Of a stretch of 64,000 bases of DNA, positions 15,431 to 24,066 are shown piece after piece (positions within the stretch are counted from its first letter, which is position 1; each line of letters begins with the position of its first letter). The DNA is from Frankiaceae bacterium. Lineage in GTDB: Bacteria > Actinomycetota > Actinomycetes > BP-191. Below the pieces are notes generated by a model that saw nothing but the letters and a program-made list of their open reading frames with translations, was not told the DNA's origin and made no database searches. Where the stretch lies: the NCBI GenBank assembly GCA_035556555.1, contig DATMES010000046.1, positions 124,001 through 188,000 of the forward strand. Direction: 5' to 3'. Both the position numbers and the translations under genes were made by a program.

Positions 15431-16171
15431 CTAGTGCTGGCGCTGGTACGTCCCGCCGCGGAGCACGAGCGCCCCGCCGACGATGACCAGGCCGGCACCG
15501 AGCGCGGCGAGGATGCCGGTCGTCGAGACGCCGGTGGTGGGCAGCGTGGCCGGGCCGGCGGGCTTGCGGGTCTTCTTGACGCCCAGGACGGTCGGGCTGA
15601 TCGAGGGCTCCTCGGAGGGCTCGATCGACGGCTCCTCGCTGGGCTCCTCCGACGGCTCCTCGGAAGGCTCCTCCGAAGGCTCCTCGGTCGGCTCCTCCAC
15701 GGGCTCGGTCACCGTGAAGCACTCCTCGGCCTTGCGGTTGCTGGCCGCGGGGGCCGACGGGCCCTCGGTGGTCTTCGCGGAGATGCAGACGGTCGAGCCG
15801 ACCGGCGCGTCCGCGGGGATGTCGTAGTCGAAGTCGTACGCCACGCCGTTGAGGATCGACTCGGGGCCCCAGGTGCCCACCGCGACGCCGTCGACGAACA
15901 CGCAGCCCTCGACCTCGAACGTGTCGGTGTCGTTGCCGTTCGCCGGGTACTCCAGCGTGTACGCGATGTTGCCGCCGGGCGTCGTGTCCGACGCGGGGTC
16001 GACGGAGAGCACGGTGTTCTCGCTGCCCGGCGTCGGCCGGGTGCTGACACACGACTCGAGGTCTCCCGCGCTCGCGGGTCCGGCGAAGCTCGCGGTGACC
16101 GCGAGAACGACGCCACTCAGCGCGATGAGCACACCCGCTCGACGGGTGGTGGTGCCGGCCGATGCGCGCAT
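15431..16171 (-). CDS. LPXTG-type sortase-anchored surface protein with SEEP repeats
   Basis: 246 residues. Signal peptide (RAGVLIALSGVVLAVTASFAGPASA), then a beta-rich domain of about 110 residues with paired Cys, an acidic Pro-rich stalk of EEPS/SEEP units (about residues 153-189), and a C-terminal sorting signal LPTTG followed by a hydrophobic helix and a short basic tail (RGGTYQRQH). A sortase would link it to peptidoglycan; none is in the window. The domain motif NTVLSVDPASDTTPGGNIAYTLEY resembles DUF11-type surface repeats. ATG 16171 is preceded by GAGGCG. Confidence 0.88.
   Translation of the reverse strand: MRASAGTTTRRAGVLIALSGVVLAVTASFAGPASAGDLESCVSTRPTPGSENTVLSVDPASDTTPGGNIAYTLEYPANGNDTDTFEVEGCVFVDGVAVGTWGPESILNGVAYDFDYDIPADAPVGSTVCISAKTTEGPSAPAASNRKAEECFTVTEPVEEPTEEPSEEPSEEPSEEPSEEPSIEPSEEPSISPTVLGVKKTRKPAGPATLPTTGVSTTGILAALGAGLVIVGGALVLRGGTYQRQH
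15600..15709 (-). repeat. 12-bp coding tandem repeat (SEEP units)
   Basis: Imperfect 12-bp units of the type GGCTCCTCSGAW encode the EEPS stalk of the surface protein. Such tracts often change copy number by slippage. Confidence 0.75.
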
Positions 16172-16368
16172 CTTTTTCGCCTCAATCTCTCAAGTTCGAA
16201 CGTGTCCCTGCCGACATTGACCGTCGGTGACCGTCGTGGGAAGGCGTTCGCGCCTATCCGGTCCCGAAATGCCCCAGCAGGACTAGGCGCGAGACCACCC
16301 TCTGTGACCATGCCCGCGACGAACGGCGCCGCGACCCTCCCGTGACCGGCCGGACGTAGGCTCGCGGC

Positions 16369-18108
16369 ATGCGCCGCTCGCAGGTCGTCGCCCTCCTCAC
16401 CGTGCTGGTCCTCGCGATCGGGATCGGCGTCGCCGTCGCCCGCCTCCGCGACGACCCGGAGCCCGCCGCGCGCCCCACCGCCACGGCCACGCCGAGCACG
16501 ACGCCGAGCCCCACGACGACGACCCCCAGCGCCACCGCCTCCCCCACGGTCCGCCCGACGCCGGTCGGCAAGGGCCCGCGCAACCGTGAGTACGACGTCG
16601 TCCTCGGCGACGGCATCACCGCCAACGACGGGGCGTTCGCGATCGCGGCCGCCGGCGGCGAGATCGTGCGCGAGGAGCCGAAGGTCGGCGTCTACACCGT
16701 CATGGCCGGCAGCGACTTCGTCGCGCGGGCCCGCAAGGACGGCCGCATCCACGGCGTCGTCACGAACCCCGCCAACGGCCTGCCCCCCGCCCCCGACGGG
16801 CCCAACCGCAGGCCAGGCTCTGGCGACGGCGTGCGCCGTACGGACTCCGGCCAGGACCCGCTCGAGAACCTCCAGTGGGACATGGACATGATCAAGGCGC
16901 CGGACGCGCGCCGCGTCGAGGCGGGCGACAGCCGCGTGCTCGTCGCGGTCATCGACACCGGCGTGGACCGCACCCACCCCGACCTGCGCAAGGCGTACGA
17001 CACCAAGCTCTCCCGCAACTTCGTCGTCGACCACCCCGGCGCCGACGGCCCGTGCGAGGAGAAGGACTGCACCGACCCGGTCGGGGTCGACCCGAGCGGC
17101 CACGGCACGCACGTCGCGGGCACCATCGCCGCGGCGGCCGACCGCTTCGGCATGGCCGGCGTCGCGCCGGGCGTACGCCTCGTCGACCTGCGGGCAGGCC
17201 AGGACTCGGGGCTGTTCTTCCTCATGCCCACGGTCAAGGCGCTCGTGTACGCCGCCGACATCGGCGTCGACGTCGCGAACATGAGCTACTTCGTCGACCC
17301 GTGGCTGTTCAACTGCCCCAACAGCCCGGACGACTCGGCCGTCGAGCGGTACGAGCAGCAGGCGCTCATCGAGGGCGTACGCCGCGCCGTCGAGTACGCC
17401 CACTCGCACGGCGTCACGATGGTCGCCGCCGCCGGCAACGAGCACCTCGACCTCGACGCGCCCGGCACCGACACGATCAGCCCCGACTTCCCCGAGGGCG
17501 AGGCGCGCCGCCGCCGCGTCACCGCCGACTGCGAGGTCCTGCCGACGACGCTCGACCACGTCCTCGAGGTCTCCGCGCTCGGCCGCGACCGGGTCAAGGC
17601 CGACTACTCCGACTACGGCCTCGAGCACATCACCGTCACGGCGCCCGGCGGCAGCGGCCTGCTCGCCGACGGCAGCGGGGGCGGCGGGAGCATCCAGACG
17701 CTGTCGTCGTACCCCGAGGCACTGCTCCGCGAGGAGGGCGCGATCGACGCCAACGGCGCCCCGCGCTCGCCCAGCGTCGTGCAGTACTGCGCGGGCTCGT
17801 CGTGCGGCTACTACCGCTACCTCACCGGCACGTCGATGGCCGCGCCGCACGTCGCGGGCGTCGCGGCGCTCATCGTCAGCAAGTACGGCAAGGCCGACCC
17901 CGACGACAAGGCGGGCCTGACGATGTCCCCCGAGGCCGTACGGAAGGCCCTCGTGGACACCGCGACGCCGATGTCGTGCCCGAGCCCGCCGCGCGTCGAC
18001 TACTCGCGCCGCCCCGCCGACTACGCCGCCACGTGCCGGAGCGCGGGAGGCCGTACGAGCTTCTACGGCGCCGGGCTTGTCAACGCGCTGGCCGCGGTCA
18101 GCCGCTAG
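16369..18108 (+). CDS. Membrane-anchored or secreted subtilisin-like protease (S8), paralogue of the 49.6-kb gene
   Basis: 579 residues. An N-terminal hydrophobic segment (VVALLTVLVLAIGIGVAVARL) may act as an uncleaved anchor. A Thr/Pro/Ser linker (about residues 35-65) and an inhibitor-like prodomain follow. The triad is Asp in VAVIDTGVDRTHPD, His in PSGHGTHVAGTIAA and Ser in LTGTSMAAPHVAG. The AGQDSGLFFLMPTVKALVYA and DPWLFNCPN blocks are shared with the S8 protein at 49586-51259, and both carry extra Cys-containing insertions before the catalytic Ser. The 3' end overlaps hflX by 11 nt (convergent). The substrate is unknown. Confidence 0.92.
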   Translation: MRRSQVVALLTVLVLAIGIGVAVARLRDDPEPAARPTATATPSTTPSPTTTTPSATASPTVRPTPVGKGPRNREYDVVLGDGITANDGAFAIAAAGGEIVREEPKVGVYTVMAGSDFVARARKDGRIHGVVTNPANGLPPAPDGPNRRPGSGDGVRRTDSGQDPLENLQWDMDMIKAPDARRVEAGDSRVLVAVIDTGVDRTHPDLRKAYDTKLSRNFVVDHPGADGPCEEKDCTDPVGVDPSGHGTHVAGTIAAAADRFGMAGVAPGVRLVDLRAGQDSGLFFLMPTVKALVYAADIGVDVANMSYFVDPWLFNCPNSPDDSAVERYEQQALIEGVRRAVEYAHSHGVTMVAAAGNEHLDLDAPGTDTISPDFPEGEARRRRVTADCEVLPTTLDHVLEVSALGRDRVKADYSDYGLEHITVTAPGGSGLLADGSGGGGSIQTLSSYPEALLREEGAIDANGAPRSPSVVQYCAGSSCGYYRYLTGTSMAAPHVAGVAALIVSKYGKADPDDKAGLTMSPEAVRKALVDTATPMSCPSPPRVDYSRRPADYAATCRSAGGRTSFYGAGLVNALAAVSR

Positions 18109-19564
18109 ACGACGCCACGGTGTACGCCGCGAGGTCGGCGGCGAGCTCGGGGCCGACCCGCGCGGTGACGCGCGTGCCCTCGCCGGTGTGCTCCTCGCCG
18201 AGGATGTCGGCGTCGTCGTGCAGCCGTGACACGAGGTCGCCGCGGTCGTACGGCAGCAGCACGACGACGTCGATCTCCGGCCGCGGCAGGTCCCGCTCGA
18301 GCGCGGTGATCAGGTCGCCGAGCCCCTCGCCGGTCTTGGCGGAGACGAACACCGAGTGCTTCTCGCGCCTGCGGAGCCGGCCGAGGACGACCTCGTCGGC
18401 GTCGTCGACCTTGTTGACGACGACGAGCTCGCGGACGTCGTGCGCGCCGATCTCGCGGAACACCTCGCGCACCGCCGCGATCTGGCTCTCCGGGTCGGGG
18501 TGCGAGCCGTCCACGACGTGCAGGATCAGGTCGGCGCGGCTGATCTCCTCCAGCGTCGACTTGAACGCCTCGACGAGCTGGTGCGGCAGGTGGCGTACGA
18601 AGCCGACGGTGTCGGTCAGCGTGAACGTGCGCCCGTCCGGCGTCTCCGCCCTGCGCACCGTCGGGTCGAGCGTCGCGAACAGCGCGTTCTCGACCAGCAC
18701 GCCGGCGCCGGTGAGGCGGTTGAGGAGCGAGGACTTGCCGGCGTTGGTGTAGCCGGCGATCGCGACGGAGGGGACGGCGTTGCGGACGCGCTCCTGGCGC
18801 TTGGTCTCGCGGATCGTGCCCATCGCGTCGATCTCGCGGCGCAGCTTGGCGATGCGGTTGCGGATGCGACGGCGGTCGGTCTCGATCTTCGTCTCGCCGG
18901 GACCTCGGGTGCCGATGCCGCCACCGCCGGCGACGCGGCCGCCGGCCTGGCGGGACATCGACTCGCCCCAGCCGCGCAGGCGTGGCATGAGGTACTGCAG
19001 CTGCGCCAGCTCGACCTGCGCCTTGCCCTCCTTGCTCGTCGCGTGCTGGGCGAAGATGTCGAGGATCAGCGCCGTACGGTCGATGACCTTGACCTTGACG
19101 ACCTTCTCCAGGTTGCGCAGCTGGGCGGGCGACAGCTCGCCGTCGCAGACCACCGTGTCGGCGCCGGTCTCCACGACGACGTCGCGCAGCTCGTCGGCCT
19201 TGCCGCGGCCGATGTACGTCGAGGAGTCGGGTCTGGAACGCCGCTGTACCAGACCTTCCAGCACCTCCGACCCCGCCGTCTCGGCGAGGCGGGCCAGCTC
19301 GGTCATGGAGTTCTTCGCGTCGTCGGCGGTGCCGTCGGTCCACACGCCGACGAGGACGACGCGTTCGAGCCGCAGCGCGCGGTACTCGACCTCGGTGACG
19401 TCCTCGAGGTCCGTACGCAGCCCCGCGACGCGCCGCAGCCCCTCGCGCGCCTCGCGCTCGAAGCCGCGCTCGTCCTCGATCTCGTGGAACTCGTAGTCGA
19501 CCTCGTCGACGGCGTCGTCGTCGAGGTCGGTGGGGTACGGCTCGGGGCCGGTGGGCACTGTCAT
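18098..19564 (-). CDS. hflX: Ribosome-associated GTPase HflX
   Basis: About 488 residues. HflX splits stalled or hibernating 70S ribosomes. It has an N-terminal HflX domain (TYIGRGKADELRDVV, then VELAQLQYLMPRLRGWGESM), the glycine-rich RVAGGGGIGTRGPGETKIET loop and a G domain: G1 GYTNAGKSS, G2/G3 LTDTVGFVRHLPHQL, G4 VVNKVD, G5 FVSAKTGEG. Start is ambiguous: GTG 19567, ATG 19564 and GTG 19558 are in frame. AAGG sits 8 nt before 19558, but the family N-terminus is variable. It lies upstream of dapF/miaA-type genes as in other actinobacteria. Confidence 0.96.
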   Translation of the reverse strand: MTVPTGPEPYPTDLDDDAVDEVDYEFHEIEDERGFEREAREGLRRVAGLRTDLEDVTEVEYRALRLERVVLVGVWTDGTADDAKNSMTELARLAETAGSEVLEGLVQRRSRPDSSTYIGRGKADELRDVVVETGADTVVCDGELSPAQLRNLEKVVKVKVIDRTALILDIFAQHATSKEGKAQVELAQLQYLMPRLRGWGESMSRQAGGRVAGGGGIGTRGPGETKIETDRRRIRNRIAKLRREIDAMGTIRETKRQERVRNAVPSVAIAGYTNAGKSSLLNRLTGAGVLVENALFATLDPTVRRAETPDGRTFTLTDTVGFVRHLPHQLVEAFKSTLEEISRADLILHVVDGSHPDPESQIAAVREVFREIGAHDVRELVVVNKVDDADEVVLGRLRRREKHSVFVSAKTGEGLGDLITALERDLPRPEIDVVVLLPYDRGDLVSRLHDDADILGEEHTGEGTRVTARVGPELAADLAAYTVASSSG

Positions 19565-19604
19565 CACCTTGATCGTCCCACCCTGGCGGCGCCGTCACAC
19601 CCCA

Positions 19605-20180
19605 TTACCCGCCCGGGGACGGAGTCGCGCAGCCGGTACCGCTCTCGACCGGGCTCGACTCGGGCGGACCGAGGCCGATCACCTGCTCCGCCCTGCTGCG
19701 CGTGAGGAGCAGCCGTACGCGCAGCGCGACGACGCGGACCGTGCGCTCGCACCGCACCGGCACCCACAGCCCGACGGACGCCTCGCTCCCCGGCTGGACG
19801 ACGTACGGCCCCGGCGCCGGTGGCTCCAGGCCGAGGAACTGCGACTGCCCGTACCCGGTGCCCTCGAACACACCCGACGACCGGTACGGCGCCTCGGCAC
19901 CCGACGCGTCGAGCGGCACGACCGACTCGACGCGCAGCGGGTCCGGCCAGACGGAGCGCGCCGTGAACAGGTAGCCGCGCGCCCCGTTGTTCTCGAACCG
20001 CGGCCGGCCGCGGTCGATGACGAGGTACGCGCCGCCCGGCGGCTCGTGCGGCAACGGCCGTTCGCGGGTGGCGTACAGCCGGATACCGACGACGGTCGCG
20101 ACGAGCGCCGTGACGAGCGCGAGAACGAGGAACGTCCCGCGTCGCGACGGCTCGCTCGCGACCACTTCCGTGTCGGTCAT
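19605..20180 (-). CDS. Single-pass membrane protein, unknown function
   Basis: 191 residues. A short cytoplasmic N-terminus is followed by one helix (GTFLVLALVTALVATVVGIRL), then a beta-rich extracytoplasmic domain (GAYLVIDRGRPRFENNGARG ... VVQPGSEASVGLWVPVRC) with two Cys. Its ATG overlaps the stop of the small upstream gene (ATGA), so the two form a translationally coupled pair. I do not recognise the family. Confidence 0.7.
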   Translation of the reverse strand: MTDTEVVASEPSRRGTFLVLALVTALVATVVGIRLYATRERPLPHEPPGGAYLVIDRGRPRFENNGARGYLFTARSVWPDPLRVESVVPLDASGAEAPYRSSGVFEGTGYGQSQFLGLEPPAPGPYVVQPGSEASVGLWVPVRCERTVRVVALRVRLLLTRSRAEQVIGLGPPESSPVESGTGCATPSPGG

Positions 20181-20332
20181 CCAGTCGACGGCGCCGAGGT
20201 GGCGGGCACGGGGCGCGGCTCCGCGTCGTCGGTGGTGGCGCGGACCAGCATCGCGGCACCGAGCAGGGCGAGCAGGACAGCGAGGCCGACGAAGCGCCCC
20301 TTGCCCGGCGGCGTCGGGTCGAAGTCCTCCAT
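20177..20332 (-). CDS. Small single-pass membrane protein (51 aa)
   Basis: ATG 20332 begins MEDFDPTPPGKGRFVGLAVL, and a hydrophobic helix (VGLAVLLALLGAAMLV) is followed by an extracytoplasmic Pro/Ser tail. It ends in a 4-nt overlap with the next gene. The pair lies divergent from a ceramidase-like gene. Function is unknown. Confidence 0.65.
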   Translation of the reverse strand: MEDFDPTPPGKGRFVGLAVLLALLGAAMLVRATTDDAEPRPVPATSAPSTG

Positions 20333-20386
20333 GGCGCGCACTCTAGGGCGCAGGGGTGCGCACGTCCCGCGTCGAAGGCGTTCTGC

Positions 20387-22228
20387 ATGCGCCGTCTTCT
20401 GCTCGTCGTCTCCGTTCTGTCGTTGCTCGCGGTCCCCGCGGCCGCGGTGCCTCCCGGGCGCAGGCTCGCGCCGCCCACCGGCGTCACCGCCACCGTCGCG
20501 GCGACGAGCGTCACCGTGCGCTGGGACGCGCTCGCCGACGAGGTCGCGCGCGTGCTCGTCCGCCGCGACGGCGCGACCGTGGCGACGCTGCCGCGCACCG
20601 CGACGTCGTACGACGACAGGGCCGTGAAGCCGGGCGCGACGTACACGTACACGCTCGTCACCGCGACCACCTGGGGCAACGGCGGCAAGCACACGACGCT
20701 GAGCCGGCCTTCGCTGCCCGCGCGGGTGACGCTGCCGTCGTACAAGGTCGGCGCGGCGGCGTTCGACATCTCGCCGGACCTCGTCGGGCTCGGCGTCATC
20801 AACCAGGGCGGCAACGGTCTCGGCGACGGCCACCTGCTGTCCGGCCTCGTCGGGCGCGGGTCGCAGAACCGCACGACGACCGAGCGCATCAAGGCCCGCG
20901 CGGTGGTGTTCGACGACGGCAAGCAGTCCATCGCGATCGCGACCATCGAGACGCAGGGGTACTTCGCGGCGTACCGCGACGGCATCAAGGGGCTCGCGGA
21001 CATGGCGGCCGCGGCGGCGCAGCCGGGCATGCCCGCGAAGAACATCCTCATCGCGGGCGACCACACGCACAGCGGCCCCGACACGATCGGCGCGTGGGGC
21101 GGCATGCCGAAGGCGTACTTCGACTTCGTCTACAACCAGACCGTCGCGGCGATCACGCGCGCGTACACCGAGCGGCGCTTCGCCAACGTCGTCGCCGGCC
21201 ACTCCGCGGCGTACGACCTCATCTACAACCAGTCGTGCCCCGAGGCGCTGCATCAGGGCTCCGACGACGGCGTGCCGCCGGAGACCATGGACCTGCCGTG
21301 CCCGACCGGCAGCGCGCAGGGCACGAAGGGCAGCGACGGCAAGGACGGCCTGCTGCGGGTCATCCAGGCGCGGACGCCGTCGGGCGCTCCGGTCGTGACG
21401 TACGTCGCCTATGCCGCGCACGCGACGGCCGGCGGCGCGGACGGCGTGCACGGCGACTGGCCGCAGTACGTCGGCGACGCGGTCGCGGCACGCTACGGCG
21501 GCGTCGGCATGGCGATGCAGGGCGCGGTCGGCAAGACGCAGCCGTGCCGGCCGCACTGCGCGTTCACGTCCACGTCCAACCCGTCGTTCGGGCTGTCGGG
21601 GCGCAAGGCGCAGATCACCGCCAACTACCTCGCGCACGTCGTGCGTGCCGTGGACTCGGCCACGCCCGTGACCGGTCCGGTCGCCGCGGCGCAGGGGCGC
21701 ATCCGCGAGGTCGTCACGTCGCCCGCGGTGCTGGGTCTGTTCAGCGCGGGCGGCACGGCGTTCGGCGCGCGGCTGCTGCGGTCCATGGACCCGCCGTGGC
21801 AGAACGCCAACACGATCTCGACCGTCGCGGCCGCGCTGCGCGTCGGCGACGTGCTGTTCGCGGGGACGCCGGGCGAGAGCTACCCGGAGATCGCGTTCGG
21901 CATCCGCGACGGCGTGTCCGGACCGCGCGAGGTCATCACGCTCGGCCTCGCCAACGACCAGGTCGGCTACCTCATCGCGCCGGCGGCGGCGTACCCCGTC
22001 ATCACCGCGCAGGTCGCCGTCAACGACAACACCATCTTCAACGTCTCGCCCACCATCGGCGACCACGTCATGTGCGCGGACATCAGGCTCGCGCGCTCGA
22101 TCGGCTTCGGCGCGGGCGACCCGGCGCTGGCGGCGTACTGCGCGCCGTACGACGCCGCGGACCTCGCCGGCGACCCGATCGGCGCGGTGCCGGTGGGCGG
22201 TGTCAGCGTGGACGAGCTGGCTCCGTAG
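20387..22228 (+). CDS. Secreted neutral/alkaline ceramidase-like hydrolase with N-terminal Fn3-like domain
   Basis: 613 residues. Signal peptide (LLLVVSVLSLLAVPAAA). A fibronectin-III-like domain spans about residues 25-105 (PTGVTATVAATSVTVRWDAL). A domain resembling neutral ceramidases then begins YKVGAAAFDISPDLVGLG, with the metal-binding-type motif IAGDHTHSGPD and a second block VTYVAYAAHATAGG. Ceramidases hydrolyse the amide of N-acylsphingosine; bacteria may use such enzymes on host or environmental lipids. The C-terminal GTPGESYPEIAFGIRD and GLANDQVGYLIAP also fit the family. Exact substrate is uncertain. Confidence 0.8.
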   Translation: MRRLLLVVSVLSLLAVPAAAVPPGRRLAPPTGVTATVAATSVTVRWDALADEVARVLVRRDGATVATLPRTATSYDDRAVKPGATYTYTLVTATTWGNGGKHTTLSRPSLPARVTLPSYKVGAAAFDISPDLVGLGVINQGGNGLGDGHLLSGLVGRGSQNRTTTERIKARAVVFDDGKQSIAIATIETQGYFAAYRDGIKGLADMAAAAAQPGMPAKNILIAGDHTHSGPDTIGAWGGMPKAYFDFVYNQTVAAITRAYTERRFANVVAGHSAAYDLIYNQSCPEALHQGSDDGVPPETMDLPCPTGSAQGTKGSDGKDGLLRVIQARTPSGAPVVTYVAYAAHATAGGADGVHGDWPQYVGDAVAARYGGVGMAMQGAVGKTQPCRPHCAFTSTSNPSFGLSGRKAQITANYLAHVVRAVDSATPVTGPVAAAQGRIREVVTSPAVLGLFSAGGTAFGARLLRSMDPPWQNANTISTVAAALRVGDVLFAGTPGESYPEIAFGIRDGVSGPREVITLGLANDQVGYLIAPAAAYPVITAQVAVNDNTIFNVSPTIGDHVMCADIRLARSIGFGAGDPALAAYCAPYDAADLAGDPIGAVPVGGVSVDELAP

Positions 22229-22231
22229 CGG

Positions 22232-22726
22232 TCACGAGGTGGGCGCGGTCTCGATGACGTCCTCGGCGCCGTCCCCGACGACGAGCCGCGCACCCGACCA
22301 CCACACGAGGTTCGTGCCTTTGAGGCGGTCCTCGTGGTCGCGGAACACCATGACCTCGGTGGCGTACCGCATACCGTCACCCGCGCGGCCCTCGACCGTG
22401 AACACCCAGCCCGCGGTGTCGTTGCCGTCGCCGGCGCCGACGTGGTGTCCCGTGATGCTCTCCGGCCGCGTCGTCGCCGGTGGGTGCAACGGGTTCACGT
22501 CGAGGGTCAGCTCGCAGTTGCTCACCGACCCGTTCATGGCGCAGAGCGCGCGGTAGTCGCCCGCCAGACCGACGTCGATCGCGGTGTCGAGGAACGCGCG
22601 CGCCTCGGCCTCCGTCACCGGCGCCGGCGGACCCGGGTCGTACAGCCGCGCACCGACTAACGCGGTTGCGGTCGCTCCGCCCATTCCGACGATCAACAGC
22701 GATGGGAAACCTAGTCGTCCACGCAT
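22232..22726 (-). CDS. Exported or membrane-anchored protein, unknown function
   Basis: 164 residues. The hydrophobic N-terminus (FPSLLIVGMGGATATALVGARL) is followed by a possible NTF2-like fold (VTEAEARAFLDTAIDVGLAGDYRALCAMNG ... AGWVFTVEGRAGDGMRYATEVMVFRD). It starts 3 nt after the stop of the upstream secreted protein, so the two are probably one operon. GC content drops slightly relative to the flanks. Confidence 0.7.
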   Translation of the reverse strand: MRGRLGFPSLLIVGMGGATATALVGARLYDPGPPAPVTEAEARAFLDTAIDVGLAGDYRALCAMNGSVSNCELTLDVNPLHPPATTRPESITGHHVGAGDGNDTAGWVFTVEGRAGDGMRYATEVMVFRDHEDRLKGTNLVWWSGARLVVGDGAEDVIETAPTS

Positions 22727-22729
22727 CGT

Positions 22730-23902
22730 CTACCAGGCCTCGTAGTCGTAGCGAGTGTTGTTACGCGCGCGCAGCCCGTTGGCGACCCCGAACGTCTTCA
22801 TTCCCGCAACGCTCCGGTCCTTCCGCCAGGCCTGACCGTCCCATTCGACCTTGAAGTTGACGCTGGGGTTGCCCTTCGTGATGTCCCACTCGTCACAGGT
22901 GGTGAACATCCTGGTAAAGACGACACCGTAGACCTGGATGCCGAGCTCGTAGGGCTTGCAGTTGCCCATGTTGACGTCCGCGGACGGGCTCCAGTCCAGC
23001 CACGTCTGTGCAGGCGAGGTGCTGGTCACCGTCCGGGCCGACTCGACGGTGAGTGTCACCAGTGTCCAGACGCCCTTGCTCTTGCCGGTGCCGTGCTGGT
23101 GGTGCGTCCACGACGTCCGGTTCGGGTCGCCGTCCCTTGCCAGCGTGGCGTACTGGTAGCACGGGTCGTAGTAGGCGGTGTTGTTCGACTTCCGGCTCAG
23201 GCACACCTTGGCCTGCGGATCCCACTGCGGATCGACCTCGGCCTCCCCCGCGACGGGATCAGCAGGTGGTGTGAGCCCGACCTCCTGGACGAGCGTCGTC
23301 ACCTTGATCCGACCCTCGTCCCAAGCGGCACCGATCTCACCCACGCCGACGCCGACCGGAAGGACGAAGAGCTCAGACAGGCCGAGCTCCTCCTGCGCGT
23401 CGTCTACGGCGTCCGTACCGACGGGCGCGGCGTGCGTCACGTCTGCCACGAGCGCGTTGGGATCCTCGGACGACTCCAGGAGCAGGGCAGCATGTCGCTT
23501 TGCGGCATCTGCGTGTTGCACCGCGACGATCGGCGGCGTCACGAACACGCGATACCCGGTTGTGTCGAGCGCTCGACCGTTCTCGTCGGTACTCACGCGA
23601 TCGACGAGCGCACGCAATTCGGCATCCGCTGCGTCCGACCCGGTGACCTCGAAGTTCCGCAGGTGCTCGCCTGTGATGACGTATCCGCGTTCCACGGGCG
23701 CGGGTAGGACTGCGCCGGCCACAGGGCCAGGCGGATTGACGACGATGTCCGGGGCGAGGAGCCATGAGGCGCGCTCGTACTCCCTGAAGTACGGCACTGC
23801 GGTGGTGGCTGCATGAGCGTTCACGACCGGACCGCTGACGGCACCGGCGAACACGGAAACGGCAATGCCGACAACGAGCTGAGCACGCATCGATGAGCGC
23901 AC
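22730..23902 (-). CDS. Secreted protein of unknown function
   Basis: 390 residues with a Sec signal peptide (MRAQLVVGIAVSVFAGAV then SGPVVNAHA). GTG 23902 is preferred because AGAAGGG lies 6 nt upstream; ATG 23890 is in frame. The central part has LLLESSEDPNALVADVTHAAP. The C-terminal half is Cys-poor and Trp/Tyr rich (CLSRKSNNTAYYDPCYQYAT, TWLDWSPSADVNMGNCKPYE, MFTTCDEWDIT) with four Cys likely in disulfides. No family is recognised. Codon use is less GC-biased than its neighbours, suggesting acquisition. Confidence 0.75.
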   Translation of the reverse strand: MRSSMRAQLVVGIAVSVFAGAVSGPVVNAHAATTAVPYFREYERASWLLAPDIVVNPPGPVAGAVLPAPVERGYVITGEHLRNFEVTGSDAADAELRALVDRVSTDENGRALDTTGYRVFVTPPIVAVQHADAAKRHAALLLESSEDPNALVADVTHAAPVGTDAVDDAQEELGLSELFVLPVGVGVGEIGAAWDEGRIKVTTLVQEVGLTPPADPVAGEAEVDPQWDPQAKVCLSRKSNNTAYYDPCYQYATLARDGDPNRTSWTHHQHGTGKSKGVWTLVTLTVESARTVTSTSPAQTWLDWSPSADVNMGNCKPYELGIQVYGVVFTRMFTTCDEWDITKGNPSVNFKVEWDGQAWRKDRSVAGMKTFGVANGLRARNNTRYDYEAW

Positions 23903-24036
23903 GTAAAGCCCTTCTGAAGAAGCCACGTGGGCGCCCGCGCTCAGGGGCATCCATGCTCAGTGCCTTCGTGGCGGCTATGCCGGGACCGAAGTCTTCGGGT
24001 AGGGGTAGCCAGGAAAGTGTGACACAGCGAAGGTCC

Positions 24037-24064
24037 CCGAACTGTCAGGTATCCGACAATTCGG
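24037..24064 (-). terminator. Terminator-like hairpin after the PhaC-like gene
   Basis: CCGAACTGTC (24037-24046) and GACAATTCGG (24055-24064) pair except for one position that becomes G-U in minus-strand RNA. It sits immediately after the stop at 24067. The rest of the 23903-24066 gap holds only the start region of the secreted-protein gene. Confidence 0.55.
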
Positions 24065-24066
24065 CT

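Noticed and set aside
23951-24066. Another damage-type promoter (TGTCACAC at about 24017 on the minus strand) for the secreted protein
   Set aside because: No TAnnnT or CAGnnT lies at the 8-nt spacing; the nearest TACCCC is off by one and off consensus.
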